Shown in pieces: positions 34,521 to 44,136 of a stretch of DNA of 64,000 bases. The notes under the pieces are model-generated. The model saw nothing but the letters and a program-made list of their open reading frames with translations, searched no databases and had not been told where the DNA came from. Positions within the stretch are counted from its first letter, which is position 1, and each line of letters opens with the position of its first letter. The position numbers and the translations under genes are program-made. The stretch comes from Pedobacter sp. Hv1 (GTDB taxonomy: Bacteria; Bacteroidota; Bacteroidia; Sphingobacteriales; Sphingobacteriaceae), in NCBI RefSeq assembly GCF_001412215.1, contig NZ_LLWP01000002.1, forward strand, positions 372,001 to 436,000, given 5' to 3'.

Positions 34521-36224
34521 TTACCAGCCTTGAATCTGGGTAATTGCTTTATTTCTTAAAATCTCATCCAACGGAATTGGAATATAATAGAGCGCAGGTG
34601 TAAATTGTCTATTGGCATTATCTACCGTTACCGTTGTATAAGTAACACTAGAACCGCTAGGTGTACCTTTGTGTCCGGTAAACCTGATGTTGTTCAATTT
34701 AGTATGTGCTTTTCTCCATCTTCTTAAATCCCAATAACGGTGACCTTCAAAAGCCAATTCAATGATCCTTTCGTGCTCAATAGCCTTCATCATTTCATCA
34801 GGAGTTTGAGAAGGTGTATTTGGCAAGCCACGTTTGGTTCTCAATTCATTTAAAGAAGCTTTGGCACCAGCAATGTTGTTGATTTTCGTTTTTGCCTCGG
34901 CATCAATTAACAATACCTCTGCGTAACGCATCTCCATCCAGGTCTGGTCACTTTTGTTGATCACAATATTGGTATTGGCCTGATCTAATAACTTTTTGGC
35001 ATAATAACCCGTTACCGTTCTTTTGGCTTCTGTAGCCCCGTATTCTGTTATGCCTTCAATATCATCAGTTGTAGTTGTATTTAAAGTACGTCCTTTCCAA
35101 GCTGAGCCATTGTGTAAAACTGTAGCGTAAAATCTTGGCTCTCTATTGGCATAAGGATTAGCAGCCATTGTAGGGTTGGCCCATGAGAAAGTAGAACCAT
35201 CGTTCATTTCAAACTCATTAACCAATTCTGCTGTTGGTACACCATAAACTAAAGCCTGACCTGGTACATCTCTTGGCGGAACAAATCCTAAATCATATTG
35301 ATGCGTAAGTTGCGGTCTTAAATAAGCAATTTTAAATACTGCCTCTTTAGAGTTTTTATTGGTAAACATTGTTCCAAAATCGTCTAAAGCATAAATTCCC
35401 TGTCCAGCTAATTTTTTCACTTCGTCTGCAGCATTAGAAGCTTGGGTGTAATAATCTGTAGCTTTTGTTTGTGGGATACCCGTTAAAGGATCTGCATTGA
35501 ATTGTTTCTTATCGTATTCGGCAATTGAAGCTGCATATAACCAAGTTCTGGCCAACATGCCATAAGCTGCACCTTTGGTCGCTCTACCTGTATTTCCAGA
35601 ATCCCAGTTGGCTGGTAAATTTTGTGCCGCAAATGCAAAATCAGCTGCAATAAACTTGTAACAATCTTCTTCACTAGAACGTGGATTGTCTTTTTTGTCT
35701 GGATCTACCAACTTATCTAGCAAAACCACACTACCGTGTAATTTTACCAACCAGAAATACACATAACCACGAATGAAACGGGCCTCGGCCTGAAATTGTA
35801 GTTTTGAATTGTTGTCAAGACCTTGTGCCTTGGTATCTAATCCTTCTAAAAATTCATTGAGGCGACGGATACGAGCGTAACCAGTAGCCCAATAGTTTAA
35901 CTGTGGTCCGGCGGCGTTAACCCTCGATGCATCTGAAGCTAAAATGTTAACGGTACCATTTCCAGAAACACCTGACGAATATTTCATTACATCGGTTAGT
36001 GCATCTGTGGCATTGTCGTATCCGATTGGGAAAGTACCAAACTTGAAAGTATTGAACTCACTGTACATCCCAATAATATAAGACCTGATGTTGGCTGGGT
36101 TCTGATAAACGGCAACATCTGTATATCTATCTAGTGGATCATAATCTACTTTACAAGAACCCATTACCAAAACGGCCCCTAAAACTAGGAATGATTTCTT
36201 TGTTATTTTTATATAATTTTTCAT
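34521..36224 (-). CDS. SusD/RagB-family nutrient-binding outer-membrane lipoprotein
   Basis: 567 residues with a lipobox (LVMGSCKVDYD, Cys 24). Typical SusD features: ARFIRGYVYFWLVKLHGSVVLLDKLV near 147-172 (TPR-like helix pair), and MRYAEVLLIDAEAKTKINNIAGAKASLNELRTKRGLP followed by HERIIELAFEGHRYWDLRRWRKAH at the C-terminal part. It forms the lid of the SusC transporter at the cell surface and binds the oligosaccharide. It directly follows SusC with a gap of 9 bases, the usual arrangement. Confidence 0.95.
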   Translation of the reverse strand: MKNYIKITKKSFLVLGAVLVMGSCKVDYDPLDRYTDVAVYQNPANIRSYIIGMYSEFNTFKFGTFPIGYDNATDALTDVMKYSSGVSGNGTVNILASDASRVNAAGPQLNYWATGYARIRRLNEFLEGLDTKAQGLDNNSKLQFQAEARFIRGYVYFWLVKLHGSVVLLDKLVDPDKKDNPRSSEEDCYKFIAADFAFAAQNLPANWDSGNTGRATKGAAYGMLARTWLYAASIAEYDKKQFNADPLTGIPQTKATDYYTQASNAADEVKKLAGQGIYALDDFGTMFTNKNSKEAVFKIAYLRPQLTHQYDLGFVPPRDVPGQALVYGVPTAELVNEFEMNDGSTFSWANPTMAANPYANREPRFYATVLHNGSAWKGRTLNTTTTDDIEGITEYGATEAKRTVTGYYAKKLLDQANTNIVINKSDQTWMEMRYAEVLLIDAEAKTKINNIAGAKASLNELRTKRGLPNTPSQTPDEMMKAIEHERIIELAFEGHRYWDLRRWRKAHTKLNNIRFTGHKGTPSGSSVTYTTVTVDNANRQFTPALYYIPIPLDEILRNKAITQIQGW

Positions 36225-36233
36225 GACTTCTAA

Positions 36234-39200
36234 TTAAAAGGTAAGGTTTACTCCTCCGGAGATCATTTTCTGTTGTGGATAGAATCCATTATTTACGTTT
36301 GGCATTTCAGGATCAAGATATTTCAACTTGTCCCATGTAAATAAGTTGAAGCCAGTTACATAAAAACGTACCCTTTCAATTTTCGATTTCAATACACTTT
36401 TTGGTAAGGTATAGCCAATCTGTACCGATTTTAGACGGATATAATCGTTATTCACAATAAACCCAGAGTTCTGATTGGCATTGTGTGGAGAAAGTGATAC
36501 CCCTCCTGATGTTAATCGAGGATATTTTGCATTTGGGTTACTTGGCGACCACGATTGCTCTACCAAATAATATGGAGAGTTTCCGTAGCCGTAGAAAGTT
36601 TTGGTAAAAGGACTATTGTCTTCAATACCTGATGTACCTGATGAACCTTCGTACAATCCGCCCAAAGCTAAACTAGACAATGCTGCTCCTTGAAATAAGG
36701 CTGAAAAATCAAAACCTCCGTAACTAGCCTGTAGGTTGATACCGTACATGATTTCTGGCAAATTGCTTCTGCCAATGTAAGTCATATCTGCATCTCTGGT
36801 AATACGTCCATCACCATTTAGATCTCTATATTTGAAATAACCTGGTGCCAAGAAACCGCTACTTGGTGAAGAACCATTTCTAGCCTCTTCCCATGTTTGG
36901 TACATGCCATCTACAATAAAACCAATTTTTTCGCCAATTGGCCTACCAGTACGTTTTTGCCATGCTGGTAAGTTTTCATTCTCATTAATTAAGATGATTT
37001 TATTTCTAGCCCAGTTAAAGTTACCTGTAACTGAATAGTTAAACTTACCAATGCTGTTTTTGTGTCTCAACTGTAAATCAAAACCCCTATTATCGGTAAT
37101 ACCATCATTAAATGTAGAAGGTACGTTACCACCTAATGTTGGTGGATAAAGGCTACCTCTTCCGGTAAGGATATTGTTTACTACCGTATAGAAATAATCG
37201 AAATCAACACCTAATTTTCCATTCCAGAATTCGGCTTCAAAACCAACGTTTGTGGTATTGTGACGCTCCCACGTTAAGTTTTTGTTTGGTGGAGCTGTAG
37301 TATAAAGTGCTGAAACTGGCACACCACCAATAATAGCCACCGGACTATCCGTTAACATAAACCCTGGTAAATAAGGGAAAGAAGTTACCGTATTGTCTTT
37401 ACCCAATACTCCATGAGAAGCTTTTACTTTTAAGAAGTTAATGGTATTCGACATTTTGCTGAAGAACCCTTCTTTACTTACTACCCATCCTAAACCAACA
37501 CCCGGGAAATAACCCCAACGGCTTTCTGCAGGGAAACTTAAAGAAGCATCGGCTCTAACCGCCACCTCAAACAGGTATTTATCTTTGTACGAGTAGTTGA
37601 TACGACCCACATAACCTTGTCTGGCCCCTAAACCACTACTTCCTGTTGGGCTAATAAAATCGTTTGTAGCTGTACTTCCGAAATCGATCTCTTGTAATTC
37701 TGAAAGGGCAAAGTTTCTTGCACCAGTTGAGAACACATTTGAACGATACCTAGACCATTCGTATAAAGCCAAGGCAGTAACGCTATGTCCACCTTCGAAT
37801 GTTTTGGTATAATTTAAACTTGGTTGGAATGTTAATCTGTTATTTTGACTGTAATTTTGACGAAGTGTATTTACAGTAATACCTGGAGGATTCGAGATTA
37901 AAGTAAAGTTACCTGTGGTCTGTCCTCTAAACCTACCCATTAACGAATAAGGTGTAGTCCAGTTTTTGTTCTCTGTAGCATTCTTATCAAATGAAGTCAA
38001 TACTTTTCCGGTTAAACCTTTAATCCAAGGCACTTTTACATTGAAAGTAAGGGAGCTTTGGAAAACATTTGTTTCGCCATTCTGATAACCAGACTGCATT
38101 ACCGAAGCAATAGGGTTTACATAACCTGCATTACTTTGATAGGCTGTTGGCAATCCATTTTCTGCATACATTGGCATGTTAGGTAAAGTTCTAACTGCCT
38201 GATAGAATGGGTTCATGTAAGCCGAGTTATCTGGAGAGATACCTGGTGTATTTGTTTTTTGTAACCTAGCACCAATGTCGAATGTTACTGATAACAATTC
38301 GTTCAACTGTGCATCGATATTGGTTCTTAAGTTAAATCTTTTGTAACCTGTATTTTCTACAACTCCATCTTGATCAAGATAGCCTAAGCTCGAAAAATAT
38401 TTTACTTTTTCGCTTCCACCTCTTACCGTAATACCATGGCTTTGAGAATAACTCTTTTTGCCTAACAATTGACCAACCCAATCGGTATTGCCCAAAAGAG
38501 GGTTGGTATTGGTACCATTTCTTAAAGCATCGATCTGCGACTGGGTATAAGTTAACGGACTCGGGTCCATCCCTACATTGATACGGTAATCATTATCTAA
38601 CGTTTCTGCTCTAGAGAACCAGTCCATATAATCTGGACCATCTAAAAATTTAGGGAAACGCGTATTAGAGTTCTGCATAATTGCACCATCGTAAGTGATT
38701 TGAGGTGCAGATATTTTACCTCTTTTAGTGGTAACCAAAATTACCCCATTTGCTGCCTGTAAACCATATACCGCAGCAGACAATGCGTCTTTTAGTACAG
38801 AGATGCTTTCAATTTCGTTCGGATCTAACTGAGAAAAAGAACGCTCTACCCCATCAACAATTACAATTGGTCCTTGTCCACCTTGGTAGGTAGAAGTACC
38901 CCTTACACGGATGGTGGCATCGTCAGCACCTGGTCGGCCAGAAGATTGAACGGTGGTAATACCTGGCAATCTACCCGCCAACATATTGGTAATGTTCATG
39001 GTAGGCGCCTGTTTAATATCGTCGCTGGTAATTTGTGCTACCGACCCCAATACATTAGATTTTTTCTGTGTACCATAACCCACTACCACTACTTCGTTCA
39101 ATAGTGAATTGGATTCTTCAAGTTCAATGTTCACACTTGTTCCTTTTACAGTTACTTCTTTTGTGGTAAACCCGATATAGGTTAATACAAGTGCTTGCTC

Positions 39201-39434
39201 ATTTTGCTCCAAAGTAATGGAGAACTTTCCTTCATTGTTTGTTTGAACTACTTTTGGCGTCCCCTTTACAGTTACCGATACACCGGGTAAAGGCATGGAC
39301 TGCTTGTCTGTTACGGAACCTGTTACTACCCTCGATTGCGCAAAGGCAACGGTGGTAAAACAGAACATACAAAGCACCAGAGATAAAATCATCCATGGAA
39401 GCTTTTCTTTTTTGGTAAAAAATTTCAACATCAT
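36234..39434 (-). CDS. SusC/RagA TonB-linked outer-membrane transporter
   Basis: 1066 residues. After a signal peptide (about 1-32) comes a carboxypeptidase-regulatory-like domain (RVVTGSVTDKQSMPLPGVSVTVKG to VNIELEES, about 35-108), a TonB-box region (NEVVVVGYGTQKKSNVLGSV), the plug domain with IRVRGTSTYQGGQGPIVIVDGVERSFSQLDPNEIESISVLKDALSAAVYG, and a 22-strand barrel ending in NLTF. It imports a glycan or its fragments using energy from TonB. It is the second gene of the operon after the oxidoreductase, which is not the commonest order. Specificity cannot be read from sequence. Confidence 0.96.
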   Translation of the reverse strand: MMLKFFTKKEKLPWMILSLVLCMFCFTTVAFAQSRVVTGSVTDKQSMPLPGVSVTVKGTPKVVQTNNEGKFSITLEQNEQALVLTYIGFTTKEVTVKGTSVNIELEESNSLLNEVVVVGYGTQKKSNVLGSVAQITSDDIKQAPTMNITNMLAGRLPGITTVQSSGRPGADDATIRVRGTSTYQGGQGPIVIVDGVERSFSQLDPNEIESISVLKDALSAAVYGLQAANGVILVTTKRGKISAPQITYDGAIMQNSNTRFPKFLDGPDYMDWFSRAETLDNDYRINVGMDPSPLTYTQSQIDALRNGTNTNPLLGNTDWVGQLLGKKSYSQSHGITVRGGSEKVKYFSSLGYLDQDGVVENTGYKRFNLRTNIDAQLNELLSVTFDIGARLQKTNTPGISPDNSAYMNPFYQAVRTLPNMPMYAENGLPTAYQSNAGYVNPIASVMQSGYQNGETNVFQSSLTFNVKVPWIKGLTGKVLTSFDKNATENKNWTTPYSLMGRFRGQTTGNFTLISNPPGITVNTLRQNYSQNNRLTFQPSLNYTKTFEGGHSVTALALYEWSRYRSNVFSTGARNFALSELQEIDFGSTATNDFISPTGSSGLGARQGYVGRINYSYKDKYLFEVAVRADASLSFPAESRWGYFPGVGLGWVVSKEGFFSKMSNTINFLKVKASHGVLGKDNTVTSFPYLPGFMLTDSPVAIIGGVPVSALYTTAPPNKNLTWERHNTTNVGFEAEFWNGKLGVDFDYFYTVVNNILTGRGSLYPPTLGGNVPSTFNDGITDNRGFDLQLRHKNSIGKFNYSVTGNFNWARNKIILINENENLPAWQKRTGRPIGEKIGFIVDGMYQTWEEARNGSSPSSGFLAPGYFKYRDLNGDGRITRDADMTYIGRSNLPEIMYGINLQASYGGFDFSALFQGAALSSLALGGLYEGSSGTSGIEDNSPFTKTFYGYGNSPYYLVEQSWSPSNPNAKYPRLTSGGVSLSPHNANQNSGFIVNNDYIRLKSVQIGYTLPKSVLKSKIERVRFYVTGFNLFTWDKLKYLDPEMPNVNNGFYPQQKMISGGVNLTF

Positions 39435-39451
39435 GTTAAGTTTACTTTGTT

Positions 39452-41329
39452 TTATTTGGTTATTTTTGATTGCATTAGACGGCCATTAAAGTTCACTTCA
39501 ACGGCAAATGGTTTAAGGTATTTATCTAATAATACAGCCAATTCGCCACGATTAATCGTAGGGCTATTGGGTTTTTGATCTTGTTTTTTGAGCGAAGCCA
39601 AATCGGTTACAATGGTTTCTTTTCCAATCTGTTTGTTCAACATTGGAATAACTGTGGCAAAGAAATCAACATCCAGGTCTTTTCCAGATGCGGCCACTTC
39701 GGCAATTGCCGGATAATAGGTTTTTAAACCCTGTATAAAAGTTGCTTCACTAATGGGGTGCTGAGGATAAAACCACATTTGGTTTGCCCATTTGTAAGAA
39801 ATACCTGTACCTTGAAGAATACCGGTTGCTCCGATGCGTTGGATAGCATCAAAATTAGAATCTTCAGGTTTTACATCGATAAAAGGCATAATGTAGGCCT
39901 TACTGCTCAATAACGCCTGCTGAACTTCGCGAATATTTACCGCTGCAGGGTCTACATTATTTTTGATGGCTACAGCGGCCAAGGCTCCAGCTGCCTGTCC
40001 AATACCTAATACCACAGGCTGTAACCTGGTTGCACCAGCAACAATATTAGAAACACCGATACTTTTTTCGGCCACAATTAGTCCTTTGGTATTTTCTGGT
40101 ACCAACGAGCCTAATGGCACATTATAAGCTGGAACTTTGATCTTTACAAAATCAATAGCAGGTGCTGCCGGATTTTTAAGGTGGTGATGATCTATGGTAT
40201 AATCGCCTACGGCTATGCCTGTTCTATAATAAGCTTCTTTTTGCTGATAAGGTTGTGCTACAAAGGGCAAAGTTAAATCTACCTGACCTTTTAAACGGCG
40301 AGATTCGCGATTATAAGGAATCATGGGTAAACGATCTGCTGTAGGAAATTCATCATCAGCCAAGCCCAAATGCTTAAAGCCCATTACCGTTTGCAGGTAA
40401 TAGATAAACCTTAAAGTATGCAACTTTGCCTCTTTTAAGGCTTCCGAACGCTCTTTTGGACTTTTCTCAATAATATTTAAATAGATATCATTTCCATTTT
40501 TTGGCCAGTTGATCATGTATTTACCATTTGGCAGTTTACCATAGGTGATCATCTTGCTACAATCTATAATTGGCGTATTGTCTTTAGCAGCTGGATCTGC
40601 TACATCACAACTGTGTTCAAATATAGTAGGATCATAACCAGCAGGTTTTTTAATGGTTTTGTCGGCACCTGCACCAAAATCTTTCAAGATCGCTACATAG
40701 GTCAAATCTTGGATAATATCATTGGCTTGTTCTGGAGCATAACTCTCTCCAGTAACTGATCTACTGTCCATACCAATTCGATAAGGAGCCCCTACAGCGG
40801 CCATTACATCGCCTAGTTCTGTAGCATCAATTAATAGTTGAGCATTAATTTTGTAGGTCTTGTTGGCTTTTTTAACACTTACTGTCCAACCATTGGTGGT
40901 TTTTTGAACATTTAGCCATTGCGATTGATACCAGATAGCTAGATTAGCTTCTTTAGCTAATTCTTTCAATAATTTATTCCCTACCGAGGGTTCAAATAAG
41001 GTATTACTTACCCATCCGGTTTCTACAGCTTTTGCACCACCATAATAATGATAGAGTTTTTGTCTGAATTCTCCCCATAAACCAGCTGGCATCTGATGGT
41101 TACCATCTATGGCAGAAACACCAGCAGCTGTAAGCATGCCCCCTAACCAATCTGTCTCTTCAACAATAATAGTCTGTACCCCCATTCTGGATGCCTGAAT
41201 ACCCGCAGTGGTACCACTTGCACCACCACCTATAATTAATAATGAGGTGTTGATCTCTGACTGCGCTTGCGCTAAAATTGCAGTCGTACATAAAACATAA
41301 GTTAAAAAAAGATGTCTTAGATAATTCAT
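39452..41329 (-). CDS. Exported FAD-dependent oxidoreductase with SLH-like C-terminus
   Basis: 625 residues with a signal peptide (about 1-23, ending AQAQ). The FAD-binding motif LLIIGGGASGTTAGIQASRMG begins near residue 31, followed by EETDWLGGMLTAAGVSAIDG, characteristic of the FAD_oxidored family (PF12831). Residues about 482-607 differ: FIDVKPEDSNFDAIQRIGATGILQGTG, FYPQHPISEATFIQGL and INRGELAVLLDKYL follow the pattern of S-layer homology repeats. It is the first gene of the PUL and is read away from the ROK repressor. A periplasmic oxidation of the imported sugar is plausible. The ATG at 41329 is chosen to start the signal peptide. Confidence 0.82.
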   Translation of the reverse strand: MNYLRHLFLTYVLCTTAILAQAQSEINTSLLIIGGGASGTTAGIQASRMGVQTIIVEETDWLGGMLTAAGVSAIDGNHQMPAGLWGEFRQKLYHYYGGAKAVETGWVSNTLFEPSVGNKLLKELAKEANLAIWYQSQWLNVQKTTNGWTVSVKKANKTYKINAQLLIDATELGDVMAAVGAPYRIGMDSRSVTGESYAPEQANDIIQDLTYVAILKDFGAGADKTIKKPAGYDPTIFEHSCDVADPAAKDNTPIIDCSKMITYGKLPNGKYMINWPKNGNDIYLNIIEKSPKERSEALKEAKLHTLRFIYYLQTVMGFKHLGLADDEFPTADRLPMIPYNRESRRLKGQVDLTLPFVAQPYQQKEAYYRTGIAVGDYTIDHHHLKNPAAPAIDFVKIKVPAYNVPLGSLVPENTKGLIVAEKSIGVSNIVAGATRLQPVVLGIGQAAGALAAVAIKNNVDPAAVNIREVQQALLSSKAYIMPFIDVKPEDSNFDAIQRIGATGILQGTGISYKWANQMWFYPQHPISEATFIQGLKTYYPAIAEVAASGKDLDVDFFATVIPMLNKQIGKETIVTDLASLKKQDQKPNSPTINRGELAVLLDKYLKPFAVEVNFNGRLMQSKITK

Positions 41330-41344
41330 ATTGCTATTTGGCAA

Positions 41345-41655
41345 TAACGAAAGTAATCTTTTTTTTAATAACTCATGAACAATTATTAATTTTTTTTATT
41401 AAGTATATTTACAACAAATACAACTATCTAATAATCAATGATTTAAAAAATAACAGAATTTAATTAGTTACTTTGAGACGTAATTTTTACAAAGTTTAGT
41501 GATTATATGTATCTTTAATTTAATTTTACAGTCGCCATTTAGCTGAAATCATACCATATCTTTACATTTTATTATGCAAACCGTACTGCAATTATGGCAT
41601 GTTTTTAAATAATTTTAATTATTAAATCATCTTTAGTAATTATTAATCAATAATT
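41345..41655. other. Divergent promoter region of PUL and ROK repressor
   Basis: About 310 very AT-rich bases between divergent genes. On the minus strand TACTTTCG (41348-41355, one mismatch to TAnnTTTG) lies just upstream of the oxidoreductase gene. On the plus strand TACATTTT (near 41563) is one mismatch from consensus. Short AATTATTAAT-type inverted repeats (41385-41400, 41610-41655) are possible ROK operators. All are weak predictions. Confidence 0.4.
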
Positions 41656-42879
41656 ATGACATTTTTTGAAGAATTAAACGACGAAAATATATCTGGGGTA
41701 GCATTCAAAAATATCCACCTCAAAAAAAACATCATCTCACTCTTATGCAATAATGGCAACTCTACTATTGCAGAACTATGCAAAGAATTAAATTTAAGCA
41801 CACCCAAAGTCACTAACCTAGTAGCCGAATTGGTAAACGATGGATTAGTTGAAGACTTGGGCAAATTGGATTCTACGGGAGGAAGAAAACCCAACATCTA
41901 CGGAATGATTTCCAATTCTGTATTTTTTATTGGGGTAGATGTGAAATACACACATTTGAATATTGGCTTGGCCGATCTGCAGAAAAACTTGGTCAACATT
42001 TCTGAAAATGTACCTTACCAATTAAATAATAGCCAAGAATCTTTAATCGAACTATGTAACGCCATTAAAAAATTCATTAAAACTACTGGCGTTGGCAAAG
42101 ACAAGATTTTAGGTATCGGCATTAACCTTTCTGGCCGAATTAACTACTCTACTGGTTACAGCTACAGTTTCTTCCACTTTAATGAAGAACCTTTAACCAA
42201 ATTCTTAGAATCGGAGCTAGGTGTTAAAGCCTTTCTAGAAAACGACTCGAGGGCAATGGCCTATGGAGAATTTAATGCTGGCGTAGTACGCGATGAAAGA
42301 AACGTTTTGTTTTTAAATATGGATTATGGCCTAGGTATGGGGATCATGATCAATAGTCATCTATACTATGGCAAATCTGGTTTTGCCGGCGAATTTGGCC
42401 ACATCCCATTATTTAACAACGAGATTATCTGTAAATGTGGGAAAAAGGGTTGCTTAGAAACCGAAGCATCTGGACAGGCGCTACTCCGATTATTCAAAGA
42501 AAAAGTAGCTCAAGGCTCATCCACTTCTTTGATCACTCAACAGAAACTAAAAATTGATGATATTATTTTAGACGATATCATTAAAGCCGTACAATACGAT
42601 GATGTGTTAGCTATTGAACTGATTGCACAAATTGGAGAAAAGCTAGGAAGGGGAATTGCGCTCTTGATCAATATCTTCAATCCGGAACTGGTCATTTTGG
42701 GAGGCAGCTTAGCTGCTACTGGCGAATACATCCGCTTACCGATATTGAGTGCCATTAACAAATACTCATTAAGTTTAGTGAGCAGCGACACGCAATTGAA
42801 GTTCTCGAAACTTGGCGAAAAGGCCGGAGTAATTGGCGCTTGCCTGTTGGTAAGAAATAGACTACTGAACCTCTATTAA
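41656..42879 (+). CDS. ROK-family transcriptional repressor (NagC/XylR-like)
   Basis: 407 residues. Residues about 25-70 form a winged helix-turn-helix (NSTIAELCKELNLSTPKVTNLVAELVNDGLVEDLGKLDSTGGRKP), with the GRKP wing typical of ROK repressors. The ROK sugar-binding part follows (IGVDVKYTHLNIGLADL, FLENDSRAMAYGEF, and the zinc site GHIPLFNNEIICKCGKKGCLETEASG with three cysteines). NagC-type members sense amino sugars such as GlcNAc-6-P or ManNAc. It is divergent from the PUL and probably represses it until the sugar arrives. PULs controlled by a ROK protein rather than a sigma/anti-sigma or hybrid two-component system are less common. Confidence 0.92.
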   Translation: MTFFEELNDENISGVAFKNIHLKKNIISLLCNNGNSTIAELCKELNLSTPKVTNLVAELVNDGLVEDLGKLDSTGGRKPNIYGMISNSVFFIGVDVKYTHLNIGLADLQKNLVNISENVPYQLNNSQESLIELCNAIKKFIKTTGVGKDKILGIGINLSGRINYSTGYSYSFFHFNEEPLTKFLESELGVKAFLENDSRAMAYGEFNAGVVRDERNVLFLNMDYGLGMGIMINSHLYYGKSGFAGEFGHIPLFNNEIICKCGKKGCLETEASGQALLRLFKEKVAQGSSTSLITQQKLKIDDIILDDIIKAVQYDDVLAIELIAQIGEKLGRGIALLINIFNPELVILGGSLAATGEYIRLPILSAINKYSLSLVSSDTQLKFSKLGEKAGVIGACLLVRNRLLNLY

Positions 42880-42884
42880 TTAAA

Positions 42885-42923
42885 ATTTTGTCTCGAAAGT
42901 AAATTTCACCTTCGAGACAAAAT
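42885..42923. terminator. Bidirectional terminator
   Basis: ATTTTGTCTCGAA pairs perfectly with TTCGAGACAAAAT around a 13-base loop. It separates the convergent ROK gene (+) and the secreted unknown gene (-). Confidence 0.8.
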
Positions 42924-42926
42924 CAA

Positions 42927-44108
42927 TTATTTCAAATCTATAGGAATAAAGATCAATGGTGTAGGTAAACATGAAGCGCCCGGAGGAGAATACTTCAATT
43001 TGATCGTTTGCTCACTTCCATCAGCCGAAGGCTTAAATACTTGAATCAATATCGCTTCTGGTGCTTTTTTGGTTACCAATCTATCTTTTGGCAATTGAAT
43101 GATGCCTTCAGGAAAAAGCCCCCCGCTAACCACAATACTTGCCGCCATACCGCCACACCACTGGTTATCTGCCGATCTAGAGTTCCAAGTTACCAATGCC
43201 AAGCCCTTGCCATCCGTACTCTTCCATTTCAGCTCTACATCGTACATTACCCCATAATTACCTGCCAATTTAGCAATCTTACCACTATGGCTTTCTTTGC
43301 CAACTACCCAAGGATCTGTTGCCCCATCTGCCAGCATTAACTGAACCACACCATCTTTGGTATCTACTACTTTATCGTTCAACACTTTATAATTGCTTAC
43401 ACCAAAAATACCTCTTCCAGCATTGGCATGACCAAAGGGAATAATGTTCTTGATCTTGTCTGCAGCTACCTGAACTGGTGTACCCGGCGCTGCCTGCACA
43501 ACAGAAATTTCTCCTGGCTGATCAATCACAAATTCATAAAATCCATGCACCAACTCATCGTATTTAACAATGTGTTTATCTAATTTTTCATCTATAGAAA
43601 TAGATTTACCCGGTGCAATACTTCTAATCACCACACTGCCATTTGACGCAAAATAATCTGCCAATCCTTGTTTTCCAATCTGAAAATAATTTAAGCTTGG
43701 TTTTTGAGAAGAATATTTCAGCATTCTCAAATGCATGGTTTGCTTTCCTGTATTTTTTAATACTGCAATAATTTTGCGGTCAATCTTGGCAGGTTCCTTT
43801 ACTCCATTTACATTATAAAGATATAAACGTACAGCTCCTGGCACTACCGCCTCTTTCAATGCAATAGCTTCTGGCACACGAATGTATTCAGGATCGTCAG
43901 AAATGATAAACTGTGGACCAGGCAAAACAATTTTCTGGTAATTGATCTTATCGATTTTTTCGGTCAAGAATCCTGGAAGCTCCACAATACTCCCCTGTTT
44001 GGTTTGAAGTATAGCCTTATCAGAACCAGGTTGTAAAACCTGTGCCTGCAATTGCATACACGATGCCGTGACAACTATACCACTCAGTAATGTTTTTAAT
44101 TTTTTCAC
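42927..44108 (-). CDS. Secreted protein of unknown function
   Basis: 393 residues with a signal peptide (about 1-22, ending LQAQ) and a GTG start codon. No enzymatic motif recognised. It has beta-rich segments (AVRLYLYNVNGVKEPAKIDRKIIAVLKNTGKQTMHLRMLKYSSQ, PGEISVVQAAPGTPVQVAADK) resembling Ig-like sandwich domains, and a possible ligand or metal region GNYGVMYDVELKWKSTDGKGLALVTWN. Two cysteines (WCGGM and ASCLPTP) could pair. It resembles proteins sometimes labelled copper amine oxidase-like in Firmicutes, an annotation I would not trust. It is preceded by an esterase gene on the same strand and may belong to the neighbouring PUL. Confidence 0.7.
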   Translation of the reverse strand: MKKLKTLLSGIVVTASCMQLQAQVLQPGSDKAILQTKQGSIVELPGFLTEKIDKINYQKIVLPGPQFIISDDPEYIRVPEAIALKEAVVPGAVRLYLYNVNGVKEPAKIDRKIIAVLKNTGKQTMHLRMLKYSSQKPSLNYFQIGKQGLADYFASNGSVVIRSIAPGKSISIDEKLDKHIVKYDELVHGFYEFVIDQPGEISVVQAAPGTPVQVAADKIKNIIPFGHANAGRGIFGVSNYKVLNDKVVDTKDGVVQLMLADGATDPWVVGKESHSGKIAKLAGNYGVMYDVELKWKSTDGKGLALVTWNSRSADNQWCGGMAASIVVSGGLFPEGIIQLPKDRLVTKKAPEAILIQVFKPSADGSEQTIKLKYSPPGASCLPTPLIFIPIDLK

Positions 44109-44136
44109 TTGTGTTTTGTTAAAAATTTATATTCGG

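Noticed and set aside
42927..44108. Secreted protein as a copper amine oxidase
   Set aside because: The length (393) is far below amine oxidases and the topaquinone Tyr motif (NYD/E) with three copper His is not seen.
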